Notes: generated by a model from the sequence alone, not told the origin. Positions 1-8,755 are shown, counted from the stretch's first letter. The stretch is 64,000 nt of DNA from Flagellimonas aquimarina (GCF_003149745.1 NZ_QGEG01000002.1:248001-312000), one strand, 5' to 3'. Made by a program: numbers and translations.

Positions 1-818
1 GTGAACATTACAGGTTTGTTGAGTTTTTCCTTTACTACTTCAAACATATCTCCAAAGGAAGCTCCACGGTAGGTATTGGTTCCATAGATATCTACATCTT
101 TACATTCTTCTGCGACTATATCAATGAACAGCACATCACCATTACAAATTGCAACTGGGTGCGAGGCATCCATGGCCTTCATCTTTTTAGCGGCTTCGTT
201 CATTAACCGATACATAGGCCTTCCTCGACTCTCACCTATAAAGTTTATCCTTCCTTCATCGTCTGGAAAATCTTCCGTCTCTGCTCCTGCCCAGAACAAT
301 CCATAGTTGTTTTCATTACCTAGCAAGTAGAGTAGTAGTCCTGGCGTGTCTTTATAACCATTGACCAACTCTTCCATTTCGGACATTAAAAACTCTACTG
401 TTGTAGGGTCATCATAAATGGTTACTGGAGTCCAAACGCCATTCAATGTTAGGCCATAACGTCCAAACGAATGGTTGAGCATGGTGTAAATACCATAATT
501 CTCGTAGATATACTGTATCCATTTTGCTGGGACACCCGTATATTGGCGAATAACATTGACCCCCATGTTTTTTAATAAAGACATTTCGGTATCAAGACCT
601 GCCTTGATAATGTCATCCGACTTTTTCCAGAACGCGGCGTTCACTGTGTTGGTGCCAATTGGAATATAATCCCAGTTCATCCCATTCATCATAAAATCCT
701 TTCCATTGACCACCAATTTCATTCCGTCATCATTGCTCACAACTGAAACCTTATCGGCTTGGGCATATATCCCGGTTGTAAACAATAAGAGTAGTAATCT
801 CAGTAAATTGTTTTTCAT
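1..818 (-). CDS. Secreted glycoside hydrolase, TIM-barrel (GH2/GH5-like), 3'-truncated by window edge
   Basis: This is the first 272 codons of a gene that runs off the left edge. Residues 1 to about 20 form a signal peptide ending near YAQA, so the product is exported. The mature part opens with a short beta segment (NGKDFMINGMNW), then follows the early strands of a glycosidase (beta/alpha)8 barrel. GNENN at residues 167-171 holds Glu169, the expected acid/base of clan GH-A enzymes, and the strand-6 region (DIYGTNTYRG) follows. The nucleophile Glu would lie just beyond the edge, after the final KPVMF. The ATG at 816-818 is chosen because it begins the signal peptide. A LuxR-type sensor-regulator lies 312 bp upstream on the same strand and may control it (inference). 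The exact GH family and substrate cannot be settled from the fragment. Confidence 0.75.
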   Translation of the reverse strand, partial: MKNNLLRLLLLLFTTGIYAQADKVSVVSNDDGMKLVVNGKDFMMNGMNWDYIPIGTNTVNAAFWKKSDDIIKAGLDTEMSLLKNMGVNVIRQYTGVPAKWIQYIYENYGIYTMLNHSFGRYGLTLNGVWTPVTIYDDPTTVEFLMSEMEELVNGYKDTPGLLLYLLGNENNYGLFWAGAETEDFPDDEGRINFIGESRGRPMYRLMNEAAKKMKAMDASHPVAICNGDVLFIDIVAEECKDVDIYGTNTYRGASFGDMFEVVKEKLNKPVMF

Positions 819-1130
819 AGTAATGTTTAGTTTTAGTTTGATATTCGCTAAGAGGAAATAGTGTATGCAGTTTTAGTAAAACAAAACCTGTGAAGAATTG
901 GGGAACTTCCTGTTTTTGCGAACGGTTAAACTTATCTTAAAAAAATAGGAAGACCTTAAAAATCACCTCAACAAAAAGCATACATAGCAAAAAAAACACC
1001 ATTTTTTTACGAAATTGATAAAACTCCTTGTTTTATAGGGCTTCAGAGGCAAAACGGAAGTTTTAAATTTTTGCCAAATTCTTGTTTGTATAGGTATTGT
1101 TGAGGTGTTATTGAAAGGTTGTAAAGAAAT
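819..1130. other. Intergenic region between regulator and glycosidase
   Basis: These 312 bases separate the stop of the LuxR-type regulator from the start of the glycosidase, both on the minus strand. The stretch is AT-rich with several A/T runs. I see no convincing open frame, no strong terminator hairpin and no clear paired TTG / TAnnTTTG promoter, although the glycosidase promoter should lie here. Nothing further can be supported. Confidence 0.5.
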
Positions 1131-3947
1131 TTACAGTTTAAGGATGTAGTTAACTAGGTTATCATCATGGGTTAAGTCCATTTTTTTACGAAGTCTGTAC
1201 CTTTTGATCTCAACACTTCTGGGAGAAATGTTCAGTAAAGGAGCTATTTCTTTTGATGATAAATTCAAACGAAGGTAAGCGCATAACCTAATATCATTAG
1301 GAGAAAGATTAGGGTGAGCTTTCTTTAGTTTCTTCAAAAACTTTCTATCTGCATTATTAAAAGCTTCTTTGAACAATTCCCAATCATCGTTTTGATTAAG
1401 GCTTTTATCAATTATATTGATAATAGGCCTTACCGTGCTTTTATCCTCTACATTGGATACAAGTTGTTCTTTGACTTTGGATAGCAATTCATTCTTTTTT
1501 ATAATACTTAAAGTTGAGGCGGCAAGCTCATTGCTCTTACTTCTAAATTCTTCTTTGAGCTGCTCGTTCTTAATTTTGATAATTTCTTTTTCGTTTTGCG
1601 CTTTTGCCAGTTCCATGTCGCGCTTGTTCTTTATGATAAGTTTTTGCTGTCGCTTGTGATAGTGTCTTTTGTACAAATTATGTATAAGAATTGAACCTAA
1701 AATTGCGCAAAACAAATAAAGCCCCAATAATAAGTTCGAGATATACCAGGGTCTTGCAATTTTAAAAGAGTAACTGGCAATATTACTGGACATTCTATCT
1801 CCGATTTTAGACCGTACATTAAAGGTATAATCCCCAGGGGGCAGATTTTCAAAGGTTGCAGATGATTCTTGGGACCACTCGCTCCAGTTGGTGTAAATCC
1901 CTAAAAGTTGAAATTGATAACTGGGCTTTAAATATTTGTTGTAGTCAGCAGAATAAAAAGACATTTCAAGATTGTTTTCATCACTTTTAAAACTCCCTTG
2001 AAAGCTTTTATTTAATAAATCTTTTTCATTTTCATTTGTGTTTTTACCTGCTTTTCTAACACTTCCAATATCCACGGCAAAATCCCTTTCATGAAAATTG
2101 CCTATGTCAATGGTTACATAGCCAGAACTAGTTCCAAATAAATACTTCCCTTCTTTCTCTAAAGCAGTAACACTTTCATAGCCTACTATGCCGCTTCGAA
2201 CATTTTCAGTAAAGGGAACAGATTTAATGATTGGTGAATTGGACAAGTTTCCACGAGATATAAAGCTAATATTGGACTTTGTAAAAATCCAAAGATAATC
2301 GTTCTTGCTATCCACGGTCATCTTGCCCGAAAGATATTCCTCTTTTGAATATACTTTGCTCAGAATACTGTCTTTGACAAAGGTTTCATTCTTTTGGTCA
2401 TACTTCAAAATCCCCTTTTCATATGAATAAAGTAAGTCGTCTTTATACTTAACAATGCCAGAATTAGAACCTTTTATTAAAGTGTCTATAGATATTTCCC
2501 TGGCTTTAGAAAAAATACTGTCCACCTTGATTTTAAAAACACCTTTGTATTCATGGTTTACAAAAATGTCATTTCCTAAGGTCTCAAAATAACGTGATGA
2601 ATGATTGAACCCTTCAATCTTGTTTTTGATGAACCATTCATTTTCTGATTTTTCCAAAACGTATAGTCCATCATAATTTCCTTGTAAAAGGAGGTTGGGG
2701 TTATCGTTTAAGGTATTTATGTTCCAAGTACCTTGAACATCCGCAATTCTTCTGGCTTTGTTTTTGTCAATAATAAAGGTGCCGGTATGATGACCGCAGA
2801 ATAGACTTTGTTCAATCACATTTAGAGACCATACTTGACCTTGTGTGCCATTTATTAACATAAAGTCGGAATCACTATTTAATTCCTTATAGAACAACCC
2901 TTGGTTTGTTCCCAAATACAAGATGTTATCAAAAACTACAGATGCGTACACGCTACCAGCAACTCCTTTATTGTCATGGTATACTTTAAAAGTGGATTTA
3001 AGGTTTATATAACTGATGCCATTATCGAGTCCAAGCCAAATATTGTTGTCAAGATCTTCAAATAAAGATAGGATGGTATTGTTCCTTAATCCCTTTATTT
3101 GATCCATATGGGATATCAAACTCCCTGTTCGATCCAAATAAATTAGACCATGGGAGATAGTACCCAAAACAAAACTTCCATCTGTCAGTTCCAGTGCACT
3201 ATAAATGCTAACATCTGATAATAAAGTGTCTGCGCTTATGTTCCATTTGGTAAAAGAATCGTCTTGAATTTTATAAAAACCATTATGGCGTGTAAGAACG
3301 AGTAAATCTCCTTGGTGTTGAAAAATGTTTATTACCTCATCTTTTTTAAAGGGTTCAGAATCGTAGACCAGAACATCTTTGCCGTTCTCAATCTTAAAAA
3401 TTCCTTTTTCCAGCTTTTGAAAATAAATACTTTTATCAAGGTTAAATATTTTGGGCAAGAGCGTATCAGAATAAATAACGTTGACCGAGTTGTCGTTTAA
3501 ATCATAAATATAGATTCGGTCAAGGGATTGAAACACTATCCATCGGTCCATGTCTAAAATATTCCAGAACTCCTCATCTTGTTTAAGGTCACTTTTGATT
3601 TTTTTTGACAATGAGGTATATTGAAGCATTCCAAAGTCGTCTCTTTGCCAATACCCAAACTCCATATAGCAACCGGTGTATATTTTATCTCCAACAACTT
3701 TTACAGATCTAATTATGGTTTCATTGGGAGAAGGAAACAACGTCCATCTGGCACCGTTAAATTCTAAAAGACCTTTGCTGTTTGCAATATAAATCACCTT
3801 GTCTTCGGTCTGTGAGATGGCCCAGTTTTGGTTCTCGGCATGGTAATCGGATGGGGAGTAATTTTGAATAGGTGGTAACTCTTGAGCTAATACCGAGGCG
3901 CCAATGAGCAAAGAAACTAGGATTAATATTTTCTTACCGTTATTCAC
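1131..3947 (-). CDS. Membrane-spanning LuxR-family regulator with Reg_prop propeller and Y_Y_Y sensor
   Basis: A 938-residue one-component regulator. A signal peptide (1-21, ending VLAQ) is followed by a long periplasmic propeller of two-component-regulator-propeller repeats up to about residue 640. A Y_Y_Y (triple tyrosine) domain follows at about 680-745 (YQFQLLGIYTNWSEWS, then PPGDYTFNVRS). One membrane helix lies near 757-780, then a charged coiled coil at about 785-850, and a C-terminal LuxR-type HTH at about 880-935 (LSSKEIAPLLNISPRSVEIK). The sensor half is that of the hybrid two-component systems that detect oligosaccharides in Bacteroidota. Here there is no kinase and the DNA-binding domain is joined directly through the membrane. 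The glycosidase just downstream is a plausible target (inference). No SusC/SusD pair is visible in the window. The domain architecture is clear; the ligand is unknown. Confidence 0.85.
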   Translation of the reverse strand: MNNGKKILILVSLLIGASVLAQELPPIQNYSPSDYHAENQNWAISQTEDKVIYIANSKGLLEFNGARWTLFPSPNETIIRSVKVVGDKIYTGCYMEFGYWQRDDFGMLQYTSLSKKIKSDLKQDEEFWNILDMDRWIVFQSLDRIYIYDLNDNSVNVIYSDTLLPKIFNLDKSIYFQKLEKGIFKIENGKDVLVYDSEPFKKDEVINIFQHQGDLLVLTRHNGFYKIQDDSFTKWNISADTLLSDVSIYSALELTDGSFVLGTISHGLIYLDRTGSLISHMDQIKGLRNNTILSLFEDLDNNIWLGLDNGISYINLKSTFKVYHDNKGVAGSVYASVVFDNILYLGTNQGLFYKELNSDSDFMLINGTQGQVWSLNVIEQSLFCGHHTGTFIIDKNKARRIADVQGTWNINTLNDNPNLLLQGNYDGLYVLEKSENEWFIKNKIEGFNHSSRYFETLGNDIFVNHEYKGVFKIKVDSIFSKAREISIDTLIKGSNSGIVKYKDDLLYSYEKGILKYDQKNETFVKDSILSKVYSKEEYLSGKMTVDSKNDYLWIFTKSNISFISRGNLSNSPIIKSVPFTENVRSGIVGYESVTALEKEGKYLFGTSSGYVTIDIGNFHERDFAVDIGSVRKAGKNTNENEKDLLNKSFQGSFKSDENNLEMSFYSADYNKYLKPSYQFQLLGIYTNWSEWSQESSATFENLPPGDYTFNVRSKIGDRMSSNIASYSFKIARPWYISNLLLGLYLFCAILGSILIHNLYKRHYHKRQQKLIIKNKRDMELAKAQNEKEIIKIKNEQLKEEFRSKSNELAASTLSIIKKNELLSKVKEQLVSNVEDKSTVRPIINIIDKSLNQNDDWELFKEAFNNADRKFLKKLKKAHPNLSPNDIRLCAYLRLNLSSKEIAPLLNISPRSVEIKRYRLRKKMDLTHDDNLVNYILKL

Positions 3948-4308
3948 TTAGATTTAGTTTGGATTTGATAAAAGTGTCAATTAATTATTAATGACCGATT
4001 ACAATAATACGTCTAAGAATATCCGCAGGTCAAACAATATAATTATTAAAATTGTAGACAATTGATTCTTCTTCACGCAGTTGTAAATTAAGCAAAATCA
4101 TTTACTTCTTTCTTCTTTTTTTGAAAACCTATTGTGGTTTGGATACCTAAATGGTATAAAACAATCAATAATACAAAACTGAAAAATTGAGGAAAATTAT
4201 ATAAAAATCACTCATTCTTTACATTGGCCATGGTGATTACACCCTGCATTTAAATTAACTTTGTCTATAATGGGCAATAACCAAAACCTTAATTTTCTTA
4301 GTTGGTAA
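3948..4308. other. Divergent intergenic region with a -7 box for the rightward gene
   Basis: This 361-bp AT-rich stretch lies between the minus-strand LuxR-type regulator and the plus-strand gene at 4309. TAACTTTG at 4256-4263 matches the flavobacterial -7 consensus TAnnTTTG and is placed to transcribe rightward about 50 bp before the start codon. No TTG lies at the ideal 17-23 bp spacing; the nearest is 29 bp away. I see no credible open frame or hairpin here. Confidence 0.4.
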
Positions 4309-4926
4309 ATGAGCGAATTTTTCAAAGCTGAATTAAAAGACCGCTTTTTAGAGTATGCATTAAAACGTAGAGACTATTTTGAAATTCAAGTTCTCTATGA
4401 TGAGTTTTTGCGCCCCAATTACACCTTGGAGTTTGTTAGAAAATTGATTAAAGAAATAAGGGAGTATGATTCAGGTTTATTGGATGTCATGAGTGGCAAT
4501 GGTGTACAGATTTTTATGCTAGCTTCTACACCAAACACCCATTTGTTCTTAAATGAAGGAGGATTTAAGGATATGCATGTTAAAGAGGAAGAAAAGTGGG
4601 ATGTCTTTTTAAATCAGTTATCAGGTCACAGAAAGTTGTCAAAAGATGAAAAAAACCTTCTTAAGAAAAAATCACCTTGGTTAAAGAGAGAAAAGACATT
4701 GCTCATTACCTTAATTTCTGCAATTGTCATAAGCTTTTTGTTTACCCTGTTCAGTATTTTAAAAGAAGTCTTGTTGGAGCCAGAATATGTTCCGGTGGAA
4801 GAATTTGACCAAAAACTGGAGCAGGTACGTTTGGAGTACCAGCAAAAGAACGAAACACTTGAAAGGGAGCTGGAAAGGGCAAAAGTAGTTATCGATTCAT
4901 TAAATAAGCAGAGCACCACTAAGTAA
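4309..4926 (+). CDS. Unknown protein: soluble N-terminus, one membrane helix, C-terminal coiled coil
   Basis: A 205-residue protein I do not recognise. Residues 1-122 are charged and predicted helical with no familiar motif. Residues about 128-150 form a single transmembrane helix (TLLITLISAIVISFLFTLFS). Residues about 160-200 form an E/K/Q-rich coiled coil. There is no signal peptide, so the N-terminal domain is probably cytoplasmic and the coiled coil outside. It stands alone between divergent and separately promoted neighbours, with its own -7 box at 4256-4263. The arrangement resembles small membrane-anchored effector or scaffold proteins, but that is only a shape comparison. It is not a shadow ORF: the domain order is coherent and the opposite frame gives only a Ser-rich translation. 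Confidence 0.6.
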   Translation: MSEFFKAELKDRFLEYALKRRDYFEIQVLYDEFLRPNYTLEFVRKLIKEIREYDSGLLDVMSGNGVQIFMLASTPNTHLFLNEGGFKDMHVKEEEKWDVFLNQLSGHRKLSKDEKNLLKKKSPWLKREKTLLITLISAIVISFLFTLFSILKEVLLEPEYVPVEEFDQKLEQVRLEYQQKNETLERELERAKVVIDSLNKQSTTK

Positions 4927-5010
4927 GTTTTTTACGAATACCAACTCCTTTCCTAATTATAAAAGATTGGTTTGAGGCAATTTTCAATAATCTGTTAACT
5001 AGAAGTTAAA

Positions 5011-5030
5011 TATGTTGTATATACAACATA
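5011..5030. promoter_or_regulatory. MarR operator site 1 (20-bp perfect palindrome)
   Basis: TATGTTGTATATACAACATA is its own reverse complement over all 20 bases. It sits 18 bp before the marR start codon. Its first TTG (5015-5017) lies 19 bp upstream of the -7 box TACCTTTG (5037-5044), so the palindrome covers the -33 element. The same 14-bp core recurs at 5467-5480 on the other side of marR. Binding by the MarR protein, with autorepression, is inferred. Confidence 0.75.
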
Positions 5031-5044
5031 CGTTTTTACCTTTG
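5015..5044 (+). promoter_or_regulatory. Flavobacterial-type promoter of marR
   Basis: TTG at 5015-5017 and TACCTTTG at 5037-5044 match the Bacteroidota TTG / TAnnTTTG consensus with a 19-bp spacer. The start codon at 5049 lies only 4 bp past the -7 box, so the transcript would be leaderless or nearly so. The -33 element lies inside the palindromic operator. Confidence 0.6.
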
Positions 5045-5048
5045 CTCA

Positions 5049-5450
5049 ATGAAACATCAATTAGAACATTGTATAGGGTCAAGATTAAGGAGTTTATCTA
5101 GGACAGCGGATGGTGAAATCCGAAAGGTTCTGGGGGAACATAAAATTTCTGAAAGCCAAATGACAATTCTGTTTGCATTACATGAAATGGGTAGAGTGGA
5201 TCAAGGTAAGGTGGGAGAAGTGCTTTGTTTAGAAAGATCTACGGTAAGTAGGAACAATAAACTTCTTGAAAAGCAACACCTGTTGTCCCGGTCTGCTGAA
5301 TATAGGCCAGAAATTGAACTCACAGGACGAGGTCTAGATTTGGTAAAAGCACTTATTGCTGAGTGGGAGAAGGCCATGGACGTGCTTGTTGGACAATTAC
5401 AGAAGGACGGAATAAATAGTCTTAAAATGCTAGAAAGCAGGCGGCATTAA
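5049..5450 (+). CDS. MarR-family transcriptional regulator
   Basis: A 133-residue winged-helix regulator, slightly shorter than the usual ~145. The central region (about residues 36-95) reads as a MarR HTH and wing: ILFALHEMGRVDQGKVGEVL, then LERSTVSRNNKLLEKQHLLS, then the wing and ELTGRGLDLV. Flanking helices would form the dimer interface and ligand pocket. It is bracketed by two copies of the same palindrome, at 5011-5030 and 5467-5480. This fits an autoregulating repressor that also controls the downstream metallo-hydrolase and dehydrogenase genes (inference). MarR proteins commonly respond to small aromatic or amphipathic compounds. Given the SdsA-like neighbour, a detergent-like or lipophilic ligand is an attractive guess, no more. 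The ATG at 5049 is supported by the adjacent promoter. Confidence 0.88.
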   Translation: MKHQLEHCIGSRLRSLSRTADGEIRKVLGEHKISESQMTILFALHEMGRVDQGKVGEVLCLERSTVSRNNKLLEKQHLLSRSAEYRPEIELTGRGLDLVKALIAEWEKAMDVLVGQLQKDGINSLKMLESRRH

Positions 5451-5466
5451 AAAATTTAGATTTAAA

Positions 5467-5480
5467 GTTGTATATACAAC
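5467..5480. promoter_or_regulatory. MarR operator site 2
   Basis: GTTGTATATACAAC is a perfect 14-bp palindrome identical to the core of the site upstream of marR. It lies 16 bp after the marR stop and ahead of the metallo-beta-lactamase-fold gene. This links the downstream genes to the same regulator. The -7 box paired with it is unclear: TAACAAGT about 20 bp downstream is a poor match. Confidence 0.7.
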
Positions 5481-5506
5481 ATATACTGAATAACAAGTCA
5501 AGAAAG

Positions 5507-5626
5507 ATGAAAATATCAATTTTCAGAAACAGGAAAAACAATCATGACAGCATTTGGTTTTTTGCCAACAAAAAAGGGAAGCTATTGAAATATCCTCAGG
5601 GAGCATGTGGCCGAAGGTTGTTTTAA
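5507..5626 (+). CDS. Possible 39-residue small ORF (weak)
   Basis: An ATG-initiated frame of 39 codons starts 26 bp after the second MarR operator and ends 72 bp before the lipoprotein gene. It begins MKISIFRNRKNNHDS and ends ACGRRLF. The product is basic, without a signal peptide or membrane helix, and I recognise nothing in it. Its position right behind the operator is the only argument in its favour. It may equally be untranslated leader of the downstream gene. Confidence 0.2.
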   Translation: MKISIFRNRKNNHDSIWFFANKKGKLLKYPQGACGRRLF

Positions 5627-5698
5627 TACGTTGAAAACCTCTACTAAACGGACATTAATCAATTTAAAATGCCGCATAGGCAACTTAATATTAAAATC

Positions 5699-7702
5699 AT
5701 GAAACTAAAACCACTTTACTATTTGTTGGCGCTGACAGTCACCATACCAATGGCCTGTATTGTTGAAAGACCTGAACAAAAATTTGAAACCTATAAAAGG
5801 AATACATCTCTGCAAGAGAAAATAGCAACCGTCGGATTAAGTGAATCACTTCTTCCTTCAAAGGATTTCGAGTCTTTTAAACAGCACGAAAATGACCGTA
5901 GTTTTCACGCTGATATTGCCTTTTATGAAACGGTAATGTCCTACGGCCCAATCACCGACCCAAATCCTGTATTCCTTCTTGCGAATGCTTACATAGCTAC
6001 CAATCAGCAGAATTATGGAATATCTTATTTTGAATCAAGTCTTGGGTACTTTCACCTTCAAATGACGGATGAGGTCAAAAGTAATTATCTATCCGCCTAC
6101 GCACTTTTGCGCGCAAGTTACGCAGATAACATTTCTCTGATTTCAAGGATAAGCTGGGTGAAGGAAACCTTTAAGGTTTTGGAAGATGCTGAAAACCTTG
6201 CACCAAATAATCCTTTGGCTCATTGGGCATCTGGTATAATTTACTCTCAGGTACCTTCCCTTTTTGATAAGAAAGAAAAGGCCTTTGAAGAACTTCTTTG
6301 GTTAATAGGTCATCCCGAGCTGGAACCCACACCAGGTTTTTATCGTGAAGTATATCATTATTTGGCCAAACTATATACCGAAAAAGGTGACGAAGAATCA
6401 GCAAAAAAATATCTAGCGCTCAGTGGCTATGTGGATTATGAACCTAAAATGCTATTCTCTGGTTGGTTCTCGACAACTAAGGAAAAGGGTCTTTTATTTG
6501 CCCCAACCCCCTGGGTTGAAGAAGTAATTTCCAATAGGGTTTTTGCGGTTAGAGGCTTTGGGTTTTCGGATCTACACTTTGTAGTTTCTGAAAATGGGAA
6601 GGAGTTGATGTCAATCGATGCTGGAACCCAACCTTATAGTTATAAAGCAGGATACGAGTTTTTGTTAGAGAAATACCCTGGATTACCTCCGTTGACCAAG
6701 GGTTTTATTACCCATGCACATTGGGATCATATAGGTGGGTATACGTACCTAAAATCTCTAAATCCTGATATCACCCTTTACGGTCGGGAGAATTTTCATG
6801 GAACGATAGATCGCGTTTTAAAAAATCATTCCTATACCCAATTTAGGGGCGCTGGCTTTAAGGACGATTGGGTCAGTGAATACAAACCTGATGTTGTAGT
6901 GGATTCAATAAGTGCGTTTAGTATTGGTGAATCCCATGTGGAGCTCATACCGGTAACCGGAGGTGAAACGGAAGATGCGCTCTTAGTTCATTTTCCCAGC
7001 CTGGAGCTAGTTTTCATGGGAGATGCACTTATGCCATTTTATGGAGAACCGTGGACAGAAGAAGGTTTTGTGGATAAAGCATTGGATGTTATGGACACCA
7101 CACTTGAACTTAATCCTAAATATATCTTACATGGGCATATCGGCATAACCATTATGTACAAAAATACCCAACAACTAAAGGCATATCGTAATGCATATAA
7201 ATGGTTGGTCAGCGAGACGAAAAAACATGTAAGAAACGGGTATTCCGCCAAGGATATTATAAGGCTCAATTTAATTCCACCCGGAATGCAAGACCATCCC
7301 GAAATTTTTATTGGTTATCTATCTCCCAGAGATCATATCATCGCCCGTACTGCAGATCATATGGTAGGGATATGGCAAGAAGAGGTCAGTGGAAAAGACC
7401 CTGAAGGGCTTGATGTCATTACTTCAGTAGAAAGGGGTCGACTGCTACAGCAATATCTTGGGCTTTCTGGCAATCAAGTTGCCAATGCACTAAGGAAAAT
7501 GATGGATAATGGGGATAACGAACTAGCACTGCAAATGGCCGTTGCTGCCGAGGGCAGATATCCCATGAATTTAAAGATTAAGAAATTAAAGGAGGAAGCT
7601 GCAGACCGATTGCGATCATCTGTACAATTTTTTGACCCCTTTAAGTTTGTCACCTATACTGAAATAATCGAAAAGGAACATCATCCCATATCCAAGAAAT
7701 AG
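5699..7702 (+). CDS. Metallo-beta-lactamase-fold lipoprotein, alkyl sulfatase (SdsA/BDS1)-like
   Basis: The ATG at 5699 is preferred to one at 5669 because it starts a lipoprotein signal (MKLKPLYYLLALTVTIPMAC, lipidated Cys at about residue 20), placing the product in an envelope membrane. Residues about 60-250 are helical, TPR-like. The hydrolase core follows, with THAHWDHIGG (metal ligands His339, His341, Asp343, His344), GGETEDALLVHF, VFMGDALMPFYG and HGHIGIT supplying the other expected ligands. The C-terminal region (about 540-655) resembles the dimerisation domain of SdsA1-type alkyl sulfatases, where secondary alkyl sulfates are hydrolysed to alcohols. The following SDR gene could oxidise such an alcohol (inference). 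The fold is firm; the sulfatase assignment is moderate. Control by the adjacent MarR is suggested by the operator at 5467-5480. Confidence 0.75.
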   Translation: MKLKPLYYLLALTVTIPMACIVERPEQKFETYKRNTSLQEKIATVGLSESLLPSKDFESFKQHENDRSFHADIAFYETVMSYGPITDPNPVFLLANAYIATNQQNYGISYFESSLGYFHLQMTDEVKSNYLSAYALLRASYADNISLISRISWVKETFKVLEDAENLAPNNPLAHWASGIIYSQVPSLFDKKEKAFEELLWLIGHPELEPTPGFYREVYHYLAKLYTEKGDEESAKKYLALSGYVDYEPKMLFSGWFSTTKEKGLLFAPTPWVEEVISNRVFAVRGFGFSDLHFVVSENGKELMSIDAGTQPYSYKAGYEFLLEKYPGLPPLTKGFITHAHWDHIGGYTYLKSLNPDITLYGRENFHGTIDRVLKNHSYTQFRGAGFKDDWVSEYKPDVVVDSISAFSIGESHVELIPVTGGETEDALLVHFPSLELVFMGDALMPFYGEPWTEEGFVDKALDVMDTTLELNPKYILHGHIGITIMYKNTQQLKAYRNAYKWLVSETKKHVRNGYSAKDIIRLNLIPPGMQDHPEIFIGYLSPRDHIIARTADHMVGIWQEEVSGKDPEGLDVITSVERGRLLQQYLGLSGNQVANALRKMMDNGDNELALQMAVAAEGRYPMNLKIKKLKEEAADRLRSSVQFFDPFKFVTYTEIIEKEHHPISKK

Positions 7703-7743
7703 AAAACATTAAATCAATCATAACATTTAAAAGACAATAAATC

Positions 7744-8598
7744 ATGAGAAATTTTAGACAACAATATGGTCCTTGGGCGTTGATTACAGGAGCATCATCT
7801 GGAATAGGCAAAGAATTTGCAAAACAGTTGGCCGAAAAAGGGTTAAACCTGATCTTGATAGCCCGTAGACAAGAATTATTGAATGCGCTTTCAGATGAGC
7901 TTGAAGGGCAATACTCAATTAAGGTAAAAGCAATCAAAGCAGATTTACTTCGACCTGATTTTATAAATCAAATTAAAAAGGAAACAACACATCTGGATAT
8001 AGGCCTGCTGGTCAATAATGCAGGTTTGTGGAAAATGGGTGAATACCTTGAAATTCCACTTGAACAAGAACTGGATATGATTGATCTAAATATCAAAGCC
8101 CCTGCAATTTTAACACATCATTTTGGAAAACTTTTGAGACAAAGGGGTGAAGGTGGAATTATTAATCTGGGCTCTCTGTTGGCTTATGTCAGTGTGCCGT
8201 ACTCCTCGGTCTATGGAGCAACCAAAGCCTATGAGCTTTCCAAGGGAGAAAGCCTTCATTATGAACTTTCTAAAAAAGGTGTGGATGTGTTGACGGTGAA
8301 CCCTGGATTGACCGCAACTGAGATGACAGATTCATTTGATTTTAGCCATATGCCCTCTGACCTCATGCAACCGCAAGATGTAGCAAAAGTGGCATTGAAT
8401 TCCTTGGGAAAAAAATCACATGTCATTCCTGGTTTTACCAACAAAGTCCTTGGCTTTTTGTCCAAAAGAATAATGTCACGAGATGCCAACACCAAATTAT
8501 TTGGGAAACTAATAGGGAAGGCAAATCAAAAAAAGAAATTGGCTGACAGCAATGTCGAGGAAACCGCTTCAAGACGACTTAAGCCCAATGTATCATGA
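7744..8598 (+). CDS. Short-chain dehydrogenase/reductase (SDR)
   Basis: A 284-residue NAD(P)-dependent oxidoreductase of the classical SDR type. The cofactor motif TGASSGIG is at about residues 13-20, NNAG at about 88-91, and the catalytic region follows with the Ser of NLGSLL and the YxxxK pair in YGATKAY near 160-164. The C-terminus is a charged, poorly conserved extension beyond residue 255. It lies 41 bp after the metallo-hydrolase gene with no terminator between them, so they are probably co-transcribed under the MarR regulator. A role in oxidising an alcohol released by the upstream enzyme is possible but unproven. No signal peptide is present; it is cytoplasmic. Confidence 0.88.
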   Translation: MRNFRQQYGPWALITGASSGIGKEFAKQLAEKGLNLILIARRQELLNALSDELEGQYSIKVKAIKADLLRPDFINQIKKETTHLDIGLLVNNAGLWKMGEYLEIPLEQELDMIDLNIKAPAILTHHFGKLLRQRGEGGIINLGSLLAYVSVPYSSVYGATKAYELSKGESLHYELSKKGVDVLTVNPGLTATEMTDSFDFSHMPSDLMQPQDVAKVALNSLGKKSHVIPGFTNKVLGFLSKRIMSRDANTKLFGKLIGKANQKKKLADSNVEETASRRLKPNVS

Positions 8599-8755
8599 AG
8601 GCACAAATAAAGTTTGACACGTCATTAAAAAAGCACAGTCAATATCTAACTGGTATCAGTCCAAGATTTATCTGAACCGTTTTAGGAATGATTCTAAAAG
8701 TGTTGATGTTCCTCAGATAGGTATGAAAATCGCTTAACCCTGTTTTGCCCAAGTA

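Noticed and set aside
124..306. Plus-strand 60-codon frame
   Set aside because: It lies wholly inside the truncated glycosidase gene on the other strand, which has a signal peptide and a catalytic motif; the frame is a shadow.
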